Shown here piece after piece: positions 34,184 through 45,782 of a stretch of 64,000 nucleotides of DNA. This DNA is from Musa acuminata AAA Group (Eukaryota; Streptophyta; Magnoliopsida; Zingiberales; Musaceae). Below the pieces are notes generated by a model, which made no database searches, had not been told where the DNA came from, and was given only the letters and a program-made list of their open reading frames with translations. The stretch is taken from contig NC_088354.1 in assembly GCF_036884655.1 (NCBI RefSeq), positions 11,664,501-11,728,500 of the forward strand. The letters run 5' to 3'. The position numbers and the translations under genes are program-made. How positions within the stretch are numbered: position 1 is the stretch's first letter; every line of letters starts with the position of its first letter.

Positions 34184-36050
34184 TCAGTGACCTCCTTCAT
34201 TTGCAGCGACACCATCTGCCTCCTTGGGAGCACTTCGATACTTGTAGAGCATTGCACACGTTAAGTAGTACACGAAGTTGACCATTGTCAACGCTGTCAG
34301 CAGCCAATACACGTTCTCCATCTTGGAGCCGTTTATGTTGTCCGGCAGCCACCCCGTGGCCCGTCGAACCAAGGATACGACGGCGGTGCTGAGGTAGAAG
34401 CCGACCGCGACGAGCACGGCGACCATCCCCGTCGCCGTGCTCCGCAGCGACCGCGGGAACTCCTGATAGTACAGCGCCACCTGGCTTGGGAAGTGCAGCG
34501 CCTCCCCCACCCCGGTCACCGCCAGCGGCAGCACCAGCCAGAGCGCTGTCATCGGCACGACCCACCCGGGCTGGCCCTCCGCGTGGTGCGCGTGCACGAC
34601 GGCCGCGCGCCGCCGCTCCACCAGAGCCGACGCGGCCATGCCGGCCGCGTTGATGACTTGGCCGAGGCCGATGCGCTGGAGCGGGGTCGAGGGGCGGCCG
34701 GCGAGCCGGCACCAGAGGGGGAGGAGGAGGCGGTCGAGGAGGAAGAGAGATACCGTGGTGGCGGCGAAGGAGGAGACGGCCATGGAGCCGGCGGGGATGG
34801 AGAAGTGGGGGCCCAGAGATCGGTCCATGGTGAGGGCTTGCAGCACGCTGAGGCTGAGTTGGATGCCGATGGAGATGCTGAGGAAGATGGAGGCGCTCCA
34901 GAGAGGGAGCACGCGGACGATGGCCTTGAGATCCTCCACTTGTCGGACGGTGCAGAGGCTCCATGGCCTGGCGATGGAGCCGTCGGCCCGCGTGTTGCCA
35001 TGGCAGATCCATGCAGCGCGGTTCAGAAACCTGGAGACATGCATCCGCGGTCAAAGTCAAAGGACACAGCACAAACATGTCAGCTGCAAACACTTGTTGA
35101 TGCAGCTTTCCTTTACGACCGGAGTCATGTATAGCTTCTACCTGAGGCTTTGAGTCGGAACATCACTGTTAGGATCGTCATCCCCACCTGAACCGTAGTA
35201 ATAACTTGGGTTCTGCTGTGACACTTTCACGTTCCATTTCTTGAAGGCGGCAACGATAACTCGAGCCATGCCGGTGAATGGGCTTCCTTGGGCGGCAGGC
35301 CTTCTGTAGTACTTGGTACCGAGGAGGAGGACGACCACGGCGACGGCGTTGGCGACGGTGCACAGTGCGTAGCCCAGAGTCCAGCTGACGCTGTCCTCCA
35401 CGAAGACGAGGACGGTGGAGCCGACCACGGCCGAAACGTAGAGGACGATGAAGTACCAGTTGAAGAAAATGACCTGGTCCCGAACCTCGTCGAACTGGCC
35501 TCCTCCCATGGCGAGAATGTTGAACCGCGACCCGCCAGCCCCGACGGCCACCAGCGCCACCGCCGTGAAAAGGAACGCCATCTGACCCGCCGTCGGCGCC
35601 TCGCAGGCGTCGGAGCCGAATGCGCATGGCGGTGGCTGCAGCGACCGGACGGCGGCGGTCAGCGTCAACAGAACCACCGCCTGCAACGGATTCAGGTTGA
35701 TGAGAACCACCAATTAGGTTCTTGGAGCTGCATAAGCATGCAACGACGGAATATGGAGTGTGATAGTTTATGAGGGTAAGTCAAAGTACCAGCAGGGAGA
35801 TGATAGTGGAGGAGACAATAACAGTGTAGCAACCAAAGAAGGCATCTGAGACGATAGCCCCGACCACGGGTGCAAGGTTGGTGCTGCCGCTGACGATGTT
35901 CCCGATCTGGGCGGCGTCGATGCTCTTCACGTTGTACTCCTCGACTAAGTACACGATGAGGTTGGCTGTTGCTCCCGACAAAGCCAGCCCCAGCCCCAGA
36001 TTGCTTACTGGAACCCAAGCAATGCTGCTTCTTTAGACGAAGGCACTTGT

Positions 36051-36100
<50 letters not shown>

Positions 36101-36195
36101 AAGATGAAGGGGAAGGTGATCCACCCCCCTGTGCGAACTTGCTGTGCTTCATCGGGATCACCGAGCCGAGGCTGCTCCGATTGTGCCGCTCTCAT
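34184..36195 (-). CDS. NRT1/PTR FAMILY (NPF2-type) nitrate/peptide transporter, 4 exons
   Basis: Exons on the minus strand are 36195-36099, 36007-35790, 35680-35142 and 35030-34184, joining in frame to 566 aa. The start is the ATG giving MRAAQSEQ; a TTG two codons upstream is not used. Family blocks in order: GGWITFPFIL, ATANLIVYLVEEYNVKSI, AAQIGNIVSG, FLFTAVALVAVGAGGSRF, FFNWYFIVLYVSAVVGSTVL, VRQVEDLKAIVRVLPLW, LQRIGLGQVINAAGMAASAL, GVGEALHFPSQVALYYQEFP, TGWLPDNING. These fit the 12-TM major-facilitator NPF family, and FPFI, VEEYNVKSI and AAQIxNIVSG point to the NPF2 clade (NAXT-like group). The ExxER proton-coupling motif is not visible after the first helix, as in other NPF2 efflux-type members. 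Substrate direction is not readable from sequence. All three introns are short (91, 109 and 111 bp). Confidence 0.92.
36051..36097 (+). repeat. Compound (CA)n-(GA)n microsatellite within NPF intron 1
   Basis: About 17 bp of AC repeats pass into about 30 bp of AG repeats. On the sense strand the CT tract begins right after the exon 1 donor GT and makes up half of the 91-bp intron. Confidence 0.95.
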
Positions 36196-38926
36196 CCTCA
36201 ATCCTACTCGACTCGTGGAAGGTCACCGCTCCAATATATACAAGGAACAAAGCACCGTGCGTTTGACCTCTCCCGTTCTCCTTTTATCTTCTGTCGAAGA
36301 GACCGGCCACCCCTCGATTCACCCCATCAGAGACTGCAAGCCAACTTCCCTCGACAGAAAATAGATTCACCACTTCACGCAGCTTTTCCGTCAGTTGCAC
36401 TATCTCACCAAAAAGTTTCCCCTTTGATGCCGATGGAATAAGTTGTATGCATTGGTATGCTGGCATCTAAACTTTGTGGAAGCGAGATGGCTTCTTCAAA
36501 ACGTTTGTATACACTGTACCACGATAAACAATGGAAACTACCACCCAGTGCAGAATCAAGAAGATTAGAGATGTTCTGTATGATTGATGTTGAGCATGTG
36601 ATCCATCAGACAGTGGCTGCAATCGGTGACTGCTCCCACTGTAATCTCACTGTCAGCCGGACTGTGTAACGAAGCGATTTCACCTGTCGAGGCCTCTTAC
36701 AGTTGACTGTCTGATAGTAAAGAAGGCGGTGAAGAATTGACGTGGACAGCTCGAGGCACTCATCTTGCCCTCGCTTTCTAGTTTTGTGCCAAGCAACACA
36801 TGCAGACAGCATTGGAATATAAATTTTACCATTTTAACCTTCGGGATCCCTTACGATCGTCCTAACATGTGAGAGAGTTATCGATGGCGTGTTCACTCGA
36901 GGAACTTCCGATATTAATTCGACACGTGGATATTAGAACCTACGTGGCACACCCACGACCACTCGATTTGCATACAGTAGAGCCCAAAATGATCATTGAC
37001 ATCACATGCAAATGAACAAAAAGACATTGACGGGAGGAATCCATCGGTTGGATTTCATGCTTCCATCAACGGTCAAAAAGGCCTATGTGCCTTAGATCAT
37101 TGATCAGGTACTTCAAACGCCTGCAGTTGCTACATTTAGCATATTTATATAAATATAAAACTATACTGTGACTAGAATTAAAATCACATAGTTTAAACAT
37201 AATACACATAAGACATGACGCCCCAAATACAAAGAAGCAAGTGGAAGCATCCACCATAGTAAAACATCAGCAACACAGATAAGAATCCTACTTTGTTTCC
37301 AATAACCATTAACCACAACTGACAATGGTAAACAGGTAGCAAGCACAACGGGGACATGATAGTTAGGTCACACACATGCAAGCAATACCGCATACCTTGA
37401 TGGATGAACTTACAAGATTCAAGAGCATACATACCTTTCATCGCCACTGTTCTTGCTATTATTCTTTTAAATGACTTGAGCTATCCACTTTACAGTTCCA
37501 GATGGGGATAATGGCTACTCACTAAAAGGTAGTCTTCACATCATAACTAAGCCTGCCCATAAATGACATAAGGTTATATGCAGATGAGAGTCATAACCAC
37601 TGATTTGAACCTCAAGTGGAACCGAGACTTGCTTTCTCAACAACTAGAGCTGCCTTGGGACACAATTATAGCTTCAGAACACAAGTTCAGCAGGGCATTC
37701 TTTTTTTGTCATTGCATCTGCAGGCACCAGAGTTTATAATGTAACAGGCAGACACCGATAGTGTTAAGACTGTAGAATGCAACACTACTAGCTGTTAACA
37801 ATGAATTCATCAAATATAAGTTATCATGGCTGTTTTATAGAATTTCTATGGTGGAAGAAAGCATTTACTAGCTTTACAAAATAACATTCAAATATCAGTG
37901 ATTAGCAAGGGCCACATGCTGAGTATTATGACAATAGCAGCAAGATATGGCTACAGACTTACCAAAAAATTTCAACTTACCCAAAAAATAAAGATATGGC
38001 TACAGGTCATCGTCTAGCGCACTTATAAATCGGTTTCGCTAGCACAGGCTCATCAACCACTAAAAATTAAACTCATAAACAGCTGATACTTAGCTTGTTC
38101 CATGAATACCACATTAGGTTAGTAGATTAGCATGGTCATCAGATAAACAAAGATGTGGTCTTGCAGAAAACAGTTTATTGACGTTAGGTTAGTAGATTAC
38201 CAATGTAAGGTCACTTACAGGATGTGGTCCTGCAAAAAGCAGCTGATTCACAGTGAGCAAATGGAACTTAGATCCTGCCAAAGAAACAAAAACAATTAAC
38301 TCAATAAAAACACTTAGTTCCTGGCAGAAGTATTCAACTTTTGAGCAAGTCACTGAATAACAGACATGAACAGCTGAAACATGGCTCCTGTCAGACAACT
38401 CCCCTCCATGCCCTAATAATGCAAACAAAAGACAAAAAGGCCATCTTGTCACTTACCAGACAGGTGAATCACTTAGCCTCCTGCACATTGTTCTGGCTTC
38501 AAGTCTGCAATCTGAGCTCCACTTGATGAACTGCCCCAATAGCCATCCTTGAAACTAATGAAACTAAAATCAACATGTCAATTCAAACATTAGGGCATCA
38601 TAAGGAGAGAGCAAAATCAACCACCAAAATGCTTCAAGAAACATCTAAACCCTCCAATACTACAGAAGCAAGAGACAAGACTGAACAAACTCAAATATTT
38701 CAATGCTACGGAACAGAGAGTTTCAGTTCTAAGGCTACCAAACATACAAGAAAAATAAAAGAGAAAGAAGAGAAAAGAACGGCAAGATCCTAATCGAACC
38801 CCTACAGTTTCTAATTGCTCCAATACTAAATCTATCGAGCATAGAGGACAAAGGAAAAGCATTTGAAGTCCTCAACCACTACAGTTTGTACCACGGAAGC
38901 AAAGCCCTCCACAAAGATCAATCCTT
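36196..38926. other. Intergenic between NPF and TIM23
   Basis: The NPF promoter lies at the left and the TIM23 3' UTR at the right. No gene was recognised and only short ORFs occur. A diverged 70-bp tandem duplication lies near 38.1-38.2 kb. Confidence 0.45.
38114..38243 (+). repeat. Diverged 70-bp tandem duplication
   Basis: TTAGGTTAGTAGATTA occurs at 38114 and 38184, and GATGTGGTC(T/C)TGCA(G/A)AAA at 38152 and 38221. The spacing of 69-70 bp shows an old tandem duplication. Confidence 0.6.
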
Positions 38927-39532
38927 TCATATTGGGACATATCTCTTCACCACTTGCTTCCCGGCGACGGCGAATCCCGCCGCCAGCCCTCCGATCGCCC
39001 CGGCGACCGCGGCAGACCTCGGTCCGGACGCAGCCTTGAACACCGCCCCGGTGCCCAGCCCCGCCACCACCGTGCTGACGACCCCCTCGTCCCCCGTGGC
39101 GGCGGCGATACCGCTCTCGAGCCCCGCGAAGATCAGGCCCAGCACTCCCGCGGAGTTCCCCAGCTGGCGACCGGCATGCCCGGACGCGTTGAGCACCCGG
39201 TTGACGCGGATCTTGAGCGACTCGCCGGGCTCAGCGGCGCGGATACCAGAGAGGGAGCCGCGAGCAGCGCCGAGGGCAGCGCCGGAGAGGTATCCGACGC
39301 CGGCGCAGAAGCTGAGGTTGTGGCCCCAGGAGCGGCGGCGGAGGGCGGCCTCCTCCTGGAAGAGGAACTCGGGCGAGGTGGGGAGGTCGTAGATGCGCTG
39401 GTACATGGGGAAGGAGTAGGGGTTGTTGAAGGACTCATAGGGATTGTAGAGCTGGTGGGTCCGCCGCCTTCCGTCATCGCCGCCTCCGCCGCTACCGGCG
39501 TCCGACGAATCAGCAGAGACGGAACCCGACAT
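38927..39532 (-). CDS. TIM23: Mitochondrial import inner membrane translocase subunit TIM23
   Basis: A single exon of 201 aa from an ATG (MSGSVSADSSDAGSG). The N-terminal third is polar, with LYNPYESFNNPYSFPMYQRI and a YDLPTSPEFLFQEE block typical of plant TIM23. It is followed by the Tim17/22/23 (PRAT) domain from about residue 70, with four glycine-rich hydrophobic segments: FCAGVGYLSGAALGAARG, AGVLGLIFAGLESGIAAA, VVSTVVAGLGTGAVFKAASG and AVAGAIGGLAAGFAVAG. TIM23 forms the presequence-import channel of the mitochondrial inner membrane with TIM17 and TIM50. Coding sequence is very GC-rich. Length matches plant TIM23 (about 190-210 aa). No defects are seen. Confidence 0.94.
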   Translation of the reverse strand: MSGSVSADSSDAGSGGGGDDGRRRTHQLYNPYESFNNPYSFPMYQRIYDLPTSPEFLFQEEAALRRRSWGHNLSFCAGVGYLSGAALGAARGSLSGIRAAEPGESLKIRVNRVLNASGHAGRQLGNSAGVLGLIFAGLESGIAAATGDEGVVSTVVAGLGTGAVFKAASGPRSAAVAGAIGGLAAGFAVAGKQVVKRYVPI

Positions 39533-39616
39533 CTTCCGTGAAGGTTTTGGCGGGTCGACGAGTCGAACGAGGAGGAAGAAAAGGAGGGATCTTTGGGGAG
39601 GCAGGAAAACGACGAG

Positions 39617-39692
39617 TAGGGTTTAAGGAGGAAGAAAAGGAAGGATCTTTTGTGGGGTGAGAGGGGGGAAGGGAAAACGACGACTAGGGTTT
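39617..39692 (-). promoter_or_regulatory. Duplicated telo-box upstream of TIM23
   Basis: AAACCCTA on the gene's sense strand occurs at 39617-39624 and 39685-39692. Each lies in a repeated block with GAGGAAGAAAAGGA, GGATCTTT and GGAAAACGACGA. Telo-boxes are known from promoters of plant housekeeping and translation/mitochondrial genes. The tandem duplication of the whole block is visible; its role is inferred. Confidence 0.5.
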
Positions 39693-39699
39693 AAGCGCG

Positions 39700-42667
39700 C
39701 AGGGTTTTGGGCGATCGTGACAGAATCGAGTCGGTGCCTACAATAAGTAGGGGGAGATGGACCCGGTTCGCCGTGAACCGGCCATGACGTTGACTACCTT
39801 TGACTACTGGTATCATACTCGAAAAAGTAATTCTAAAAAAAAAGAAAAAGAAATATGAGCTCCAATGTGATTATTTTTATAAGAATAAGATTATTTTTCA
39901 CATTAAGTTAAAGAAAATAACACAAAATAATAAGTATATATTACGGTATTATCTTCTATTTGACTATCATGCATTTCTCCCACCAAATAGTCAGTCAAAC
40001 AAAGATTAAAACATCAGAGGATGGTCAACCAACACAAGTCAACATCGGCCCATCCCTGATCTAATGTTGCATCGTTAGGAAAAGGAATCTTGAGACATCT
40101 CATCCATGTTCATACTTTTGTTGGACATCAAGTTCTTCCCTATCCGAGTTGTAAGATAATCTTTATTGAATGTCTATTTCTCTATTAATTTCATTGATGT
40201 GCATATATAATAGGAATGCACCTATAAACGCCTAACGCGCACTTATAAACTGTACGTATAATATAGGAATTTCAACTCCTAACTCATTAAAGTTGAAAAT
40301 TAGGTTTGGTTGAGGATAAATCTATTAGATTATGTGATCAGATAAAATATTTTATAATTATAATTATAATTGAAAAAAAAATAATTTTTTAGAATATGAT
40401 TTTGATGGGAGAAACCCTCCTAATTTTACATAGACTAAATAGAAAGTAATGAAAATTTAGTTCGACTATGGTATTGATTACAAAGTGTTTTTTCAGATTA
40501 AATAAAAAAATTTTAAATGACATCCAAGAATATGTACATCTAATCTTTGATCTATGTTTATTATATTTCAGTTCTTGATATTAATTTTTTTTTCATATAA
40601 TAATAGTATGATTATAACTTTTATATTTACAATTGGTACAAGAGACTACTATTTTGAAATCAAATACGTTATATCATAAATGTATATCAGATCTGTTTTA
40701 TCTTTATATCTATTTGTTACTACACTTCATTTACGAAAAGGTATTATTCGATTTTTAATTATACAATGTTTAAACGATTCGTCTGTACTATCAATATGTT
40801 TTGCTATCTCGTCCATCTTGTCACATACTTGCGGACGATGCAAAGTTCCTCGCTTTACGCAAGTAGAGCCAAGGATGGCATATTACCCATGTTTGGTCAA
40901 TGGGTTATCCTAGGTAGCTTGCTGGCAACGATAACATTATGGAAAGTGGCAACCTAGTATGATTGTTGATCCTACCGTAGGCAATGATACTACTGTCGTC
41001 AGCTATTATTATGGGTAGCGATTAAGGAACTCACATGTGGCAGTGCTACGTGCAATAGTTGTCGCTAAGGGAAGTAGTGGCATTGTGTGTAGCGGTTGCT
41101 ACCGTGGGCAGAGGCTACGTTCGATGACAGCTTGTGTTATTAGATTAAAATATTAAAGAATATATCTAAAAAATTATTAGAACTTTTTCAAATAAAATAT
41201 ATTGACGAACTCTCGAAGAGATTTAGTACGTAACTTTACTCGACTAATGATACACAGATAAAAAAAAATTTAATTAAAATTAGTGTCCTAAAAATAACTT
41301 TTAAAAAATCAAATGAATCATATTACTTATGCGTACGTAATTTAAATTTTATTATATGATCAAACTTATATAAGACATCAAACTTATATAAGACAAAAAT
41401 TAGTCTTATAATTAAAACACTATATAGATATCAAAACAACGTAGGAATGAAATAATGAAAAGTTACAAAGAAAATGATGAAATATCTACGAGGAATAAAA
41501 GATTATATGCGTATATACATAAGATTAAATCAGCTTAAAGCAACAAAATATTTAAATGCTAATTTTATAAATTACTACAGTATGAAGCTCAGGATTTATA
41601 TTCATACTAGTTGGAGAGAGAATTTGTTGAAAAAATGTAAAATGTAAGGCTATAAATATACTTTTATAGTTGTAAAATTTCATCTGAGAATTTAGTATGA
41701 TTGACTCAATTGTCAGACCATTGAGGATATTTTAAGATAATACCATAGTATTTTTTTTTTCTAAGAATAATAAGTACTAGTAGTTTCATACATATCAAAA
41801 TAAATTACTTGTGGTCATAGAAAGTATCTAAAAATAACATGTATCAATTGAGAACTTGAGTATTATTTTGATAATATGATAATACATATTTAAGTAGATA
41901 TTATTATTAATTTTTTATTTACTTAATTAAAATTATTTATTTTTAATATCCTATTTATATTTATGTATATGTATAGTATAATTGAACATAATAATATGAT
42001 TATCTTGAAATGATAAATTATAAGGGTTATTATAAACTATCTTAAAAAAGATTGATAGTGTCGTAGCAAGACGTTGATGACATACAATTGATGAGTCTAG
42101 TTCATCCTACAACTTTGTGCTGTTACTTTTGACCTATGAGAATACGAAATATGTTTTCGAATCAAATAAAGATTTCATAAGACGTCCAAAGAATATACAT
42201 ATTTAATATTTAATTATTATATTTAGTTTTTGATATTAAAATTTTTATATAATAATTATAATTTTTTATGCTAATCATGGTAAGAAAGTCAACGGCCGAC
42301 TCATCGGCTCTGAACGGTGTGTGATTTGCAGTGCAATGATCGTGGTGATTCGCGTATCCATCCTGCATGGAAACAAAACAGATGTCTTCGTCGTTGTTGT
42401 TGCGTGTGCGGACCGATACAGATGACAAATAATTCTGAGCCCCCATTCATTTTCTTTGATTCACACAGCATTGATGCTGAAATCTGGAGCGTGCATTCAA
42501 CATCTTCCGGCTGTAATGGGGACGGGACCCTTCATGACCGTCCGATTTCGATCGGGCGATCGGGAGAAGAACAAGTTTGGGAGGAGTGGTCGTCCAAGTG
42601 GGGATTAGATGGAAGAAACAATGCATGAAGGGGAAGACGAGAGGGACTGCTGAAGTGGTGGAAATGA
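39700..42667. other. AT-rich intergenic region upstream of AZG, with possible eroded LTR element
   Basis: No host gene seen. It holds two similar AT-rich blocks 1.67 kb apart, described as a possible decayed element. The rest is short ORFs and homopolymers. Confidence 0.45.
40485..42272 (+). mobile_element. Possible decayed, coding-less LTR element
   Basis: The block at about 40510-40620 (GACATCCAAGAATATGTACA, then TTGATATTAA and CATATAATAAT) recurs at about 42180-42262 (GACGTCCAAAGAATATACAT, then TTGATATTAA and ATATAATAATTATAA). Just after the first block, TGGTACAAGAGA at 40634-40645 resembles a degraded tRNA-iMet primer-binding site. The interior of about 1.5 kb has no pol-like sequence. 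The ends are not defined and the similarity is moderate. Confidence 0.35.
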
Positions 42668-42673
42668 CACGTG
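42668..42673 (+). promoter_or_regulatory. G-box (CACGTG) upstream of AZG
   Basis: GACACGTGGGG lies 109 bp before the AZG start codon, close to an AT-rich TATA-like stretch (TTATATTTTTATATGC). It is the classic bZIP/bHLH and ABA-response core; function is inferred. Confidence 0.4.
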
Positions 42674-42781
42674 GGGAGATAAAATATTATATTTTTATAT
42701 GCATATTATTATTAGTGTTATTATTAATGTAAACCAGCTGCACTCTTCTCCTTCACGGAGCGCTCGCTACTCTCTCCTACT

Positions 42782-44488
42782 ATGGATTCGACGGCGGAAT
42801 CTCCGCCGTCAGCGTCCGGTGTGACGGCGACTTCGATAGCGGGAAGGGGATCACGACTCGGCCGGCTTAACGCAGCGGTGGCTAAGTCGTGGGTGGGCCG
42901 ACGGTTCAAGCTGGCGGAGCGCGGCACCACCTTCACAACCGAACTGCGCGCCGGAACCGCTACCTTCCTGACCATGGCGTACATCCTCGCCGTGAACGCC
43001 TCGATCCTCTCCGACTCCGGCGCCACATGCTCCGTCGACGATTGCCTCCGCCCCTCCCCCTCCTGCAGCTTCCCGCCGGTGGACCCGGGCTACGACGCCT
43101 GCGTTGACCGCGCTCGCCGCGACCTCATTGTGGCCACCGCCGCGTCGTCCATCGTCGGGTCATTTATCATGGGTGCCTTCGCCAACCTGCCGTTGGCTCT
43201 GGCTCCCGGCATGGGCACCAACGCGTACTTCGCCTACACCGTGGTCGGCTTCCACGGTTCCGGCGACCTCCCGTATCGCACCGCCCTCGCCGCCGTCTTC
43301 CTCGAGGGCCTCCTTTTTCTGCTCATCTCGGCCCTCGGCTTCCGCGCCCGCCTCGCCAAGCTCGTGCCCCGCCCAGTCCGTATCTCCTCCTCCGCTGGCA
43401 TCGGGCTCTTCCTCGCCTTCATCGGCCTCCAGAACAACGAGGGCGTGGGCCTCGTCGGCTACAGTTCCTCCACGCTCGTCACCCTCGCCGCCTGCCCCCG
43501 CAAGTATCGCGCCTACCTTGCGCCCGTCCAAACCTTCGACAACGGCACCGTGGCCCTCATCCCAGGCGGCGCCGTCTCCGGCGACGTCCTCTGCCTGCAC
43601 GGCCGCATGGAGTCCCCCACCTTCTGGCTCGCCGTCGTGGGGTTCCTCATCATCGCTTTCTGCCTCATCAAGAACATCAAGGGCGCCATGATCTACGGCA
43701 TCGTCTTCGTCACCGCCGTCTCCTGGTTCCGCCACACCTCTGTCACCGCCTTCCCGAACACCCCCGCCGGGAGCGACGCCTACCGCTACTTCAAGAAAGT
43801 GGTGGACGTCCACCGCATCGAGTCCACAGCAGGCGCGCTCAGCTTCAAGGGCATCGGCACCGGCCGATTCTGGGAGGCGCTCGTCACCTTCCTCTACGTG
43901 GACGTGCTTGACACCACGGGCACGCTCTACTCCATGGCGCGCTTCGCGGGCTACGTGGACGCCAACGGGGACTTCGAGGGGCAGTACTTCGCCTTCATGT
44001 CGGACGCGGTCGCCATCGTGGTGGGCTCGCTGCTGGGCACGTCGCCCGTCACGGCGTTCATCGAGTCGTCGACGGGGATCAAGGAGGGGGGCAGGACCGG
44101 GATGACAGCGCTCACGGTGGCGGTCTACTTCCTGCTCGCCTTCTTCTTCACGCCGTTGCTGGCATCGATTCCGGCGTGGGCGGTCGGCCCGCCGCTAGTG
44201 CTGGTGGGGGTGCTCATGATGAAGGCCGTGACGGAGATCGAGTGGGAGGACATGAAGGAGGCCATCCCGGCCTTCATGACCATCCTCCTCATGCCCCTCA
44301 CCTACTCAATCGCCTACGGCCTCATCGGCGGCATCGGCACCTACATCGTCCTCAATGCCTGGGACTGGGCCTACGCCTCATGGACTCACTACGTCCTCGC
44401 CAACAAGAGCTTACCGTTGGCTGCGGCAGCCAATGCTGACAGTGGCGACGGCAATGGCAAGCATAACGTGAATGATAATACTGTATAG
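42782..44488 (+). CDS. AZG1: Adenine/guanine permease, AZG1-type
   Basis: An intronless 568-aa ORF from an ATG ([13 protein letters not shown]). The order of blocks is that of plant AZG (azaguanine-resistance) purine permeases: [37 protein letters not shown], a loop with [46 protein letters not shown], a long loop, [60 protein letters not shown], and [16 protein letters not shown]. About 12-14 membrane segments are expected. Family members import adenine, guanine and, in some studies, cytokinins at the plasma membrane or ER. The cysteine loop and 568-aa length favour AZG1 over AZG2. Coding GC is very high and falls sharply at the stop codon. Confidence 0.93.
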   Translation: MDSTAESPPSASGVTATSIAGRGSRLGRLNAAVAKSWVGRRFKLAERGTTFTTELRAGTATFLTMAYILAVNASILSDSGATCSVDDCLRPSPSCSFPPVDPGYDACVDRARRDLIVATAASSIVGSFIMGAFANLPLALAPGMGTNAYFAYTVVGFHGSGDLPYRTALAAVFLEGLLFLLISALGFRARLAKLVPRPVRISSSAGIGLFLAFIGLQNNEGVGLVGYSSSTLVTLAACPRKYRAYLAPVQTFDNGTVALIPGGAVSGDVLCLHGRMESPTFWLAVVGFLIIAFCLIKNIKGAMIYGIVFVTAVSWFRHTSVTAFPNTPAGSDAYRYFKKVVDVHRIESTAGALSFKGIGTGRFWEALVTFLYVDVLDTTGTLYSMARFAGYVDANGDFEGQYFAFMSDAVAIVVGSLLGTSPVTAFIESSTGIKEGGRTGMTALTVAVYFLLAFFFTPLLASIPAWAVGPPLVLVGVLMMKAVTEIEWEDMKEAIPAFMTILLMPLTYSIAYGLIGGIGTYIVLNAWDWAYASWTHYVLANKSLPLAAAANADSGDGNGKHNVNDNTV

Positions 44489-45782
44489 CATTAACACTAA
44501 ATCATAACTCTGCCGTTTATGCCGAAAAAAAAGGAATTTAAATGAAAGAAAATACAAAAAAATGATTTCTTGTTTTTATCTTTGGTTCTTATTTGGCCTC
44601 GCTTTAGCTGAGGACATGACAGACAGGGAAATGGCATATCTTGGTGCCGTATCTAATCGTATCAAAGTCTGCTTCTCCATCTCCATGTCTTGGATTCTGT
44701 TCCGCGTCGAAAGTAGTTGGAGAAGTCTGCGAGCAATCACGCAGTCCAACTTAAGGATTGGGACCCTCTCGACTTCTTCTTGCCCATCTTCGAAGAGGGA
44801 GGCATTCATTTCCTTGCCTGTGGGACATGGAACGCAGACACCTTTGCTTTCGTTTCTTGCCCGATACCTTGGAGTCTTCGCTTCTTGAACATGAGATGGG
44901 CCACATTGCAACATCACCGAAGAACACTGCACGAAACCCAGTCATTTTTATGTTATTAGCACTTGCAACGTTTTGCACACAGTAGAGAGAGAGAGAAAGT
45001 TGGGGGGAGTGAAGGAGACGGTTCAAGTGGCAATAAAGTTGCAGAGGGGCTTTCACAACAGCATGTGGGAGCGTGAGCACTCCGTCTTCATCTTTTGCTT
45101 TTCCCTCGAAGGAGGTCAAGCTGCCCTTTCTTTGGGGCTTTTGCCTCCATGGCCAGGTACATAACTTTCCATTGCCCTGTCAAGCCTGTGGTCCGTGCGC
45201 TTCATAATGAGCACGCTGTAGTTAATCCCATAAAAGGCTTCCCCAGGTCAATCCACAACTTGCCAATGGAAATTAATTTGCACACCTACATCATACTCGA
45301 GATCTTGTTTGAGAGTGACAACAATTAAGCCACCCTCATCAATCTCAATCAGCCAATTCAGAGCTAGCTTGCGGGTTCATGATGCAGGACAAATCAAAGT
45401 GGTGACGACTACTGTCATATTTCCTGCAACCATGTATTGTTCTATGTCAGTCCAAAGTGCTTCCATGCAAAGATTTGGTAAGATGTAATTGAACAGGAAG
45501 AGAATTTAAGAAACCATAAGCAAGGAGCATGTTTCATTTCTGAGATGGTGAGGACTATTTTTCTTCACTTTGATCCATATAGAAAGCTCATTGAAACAAA
45601 TGTTCTATAGGAAGATAAGTATTACCACACTGAACAAGTTTACCAGAAGCAAGATGCCCACTACAGCAAGGTGACAAACTAAACAAAGATAGCAATAAGA
45701 GACTATTTAGACAAGTTATACTGCTGCCTCCTGCATAAGAACCTAGATAACTTCATCAGGTCAGAGCTGTTGTTGCTGCTGA
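44489..45782. other. Intergenic between convergent AZG and CIPK genes
   Basis: Holds the 3' UTRs of both genes. Several overlapping short ORFs on both strands (for example 44562-44932) show no family resemblance. No RNA gene or transposon ends were recognised. Confidence 0.45.

Noticed and set aside
34493..35134. 213-aa and 171-aa plus-strand ORFs opposite NPF exon 4
   Set aside because: Antisense shadows caused by high GC3; the minus-strand frame shows NPF motifs and splice sites.
36099..36201. NPF start two codons upstream (36201)
   Set aside because: That codon is TTG; the first ATG in frame is at 36195.
43160..43813. 217-aa minus-strand ORF opposite AZG
   Set aside because: Acidic/glycine-rich antisense shadow of the AZG coding sequence.
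44562..44932. Small gene between AZG and CIPK
   Set aside because: Overlapping ORFs of 108 and 118 aa on both strands without a domain or codon bias; more likely 3' UTR sequence.
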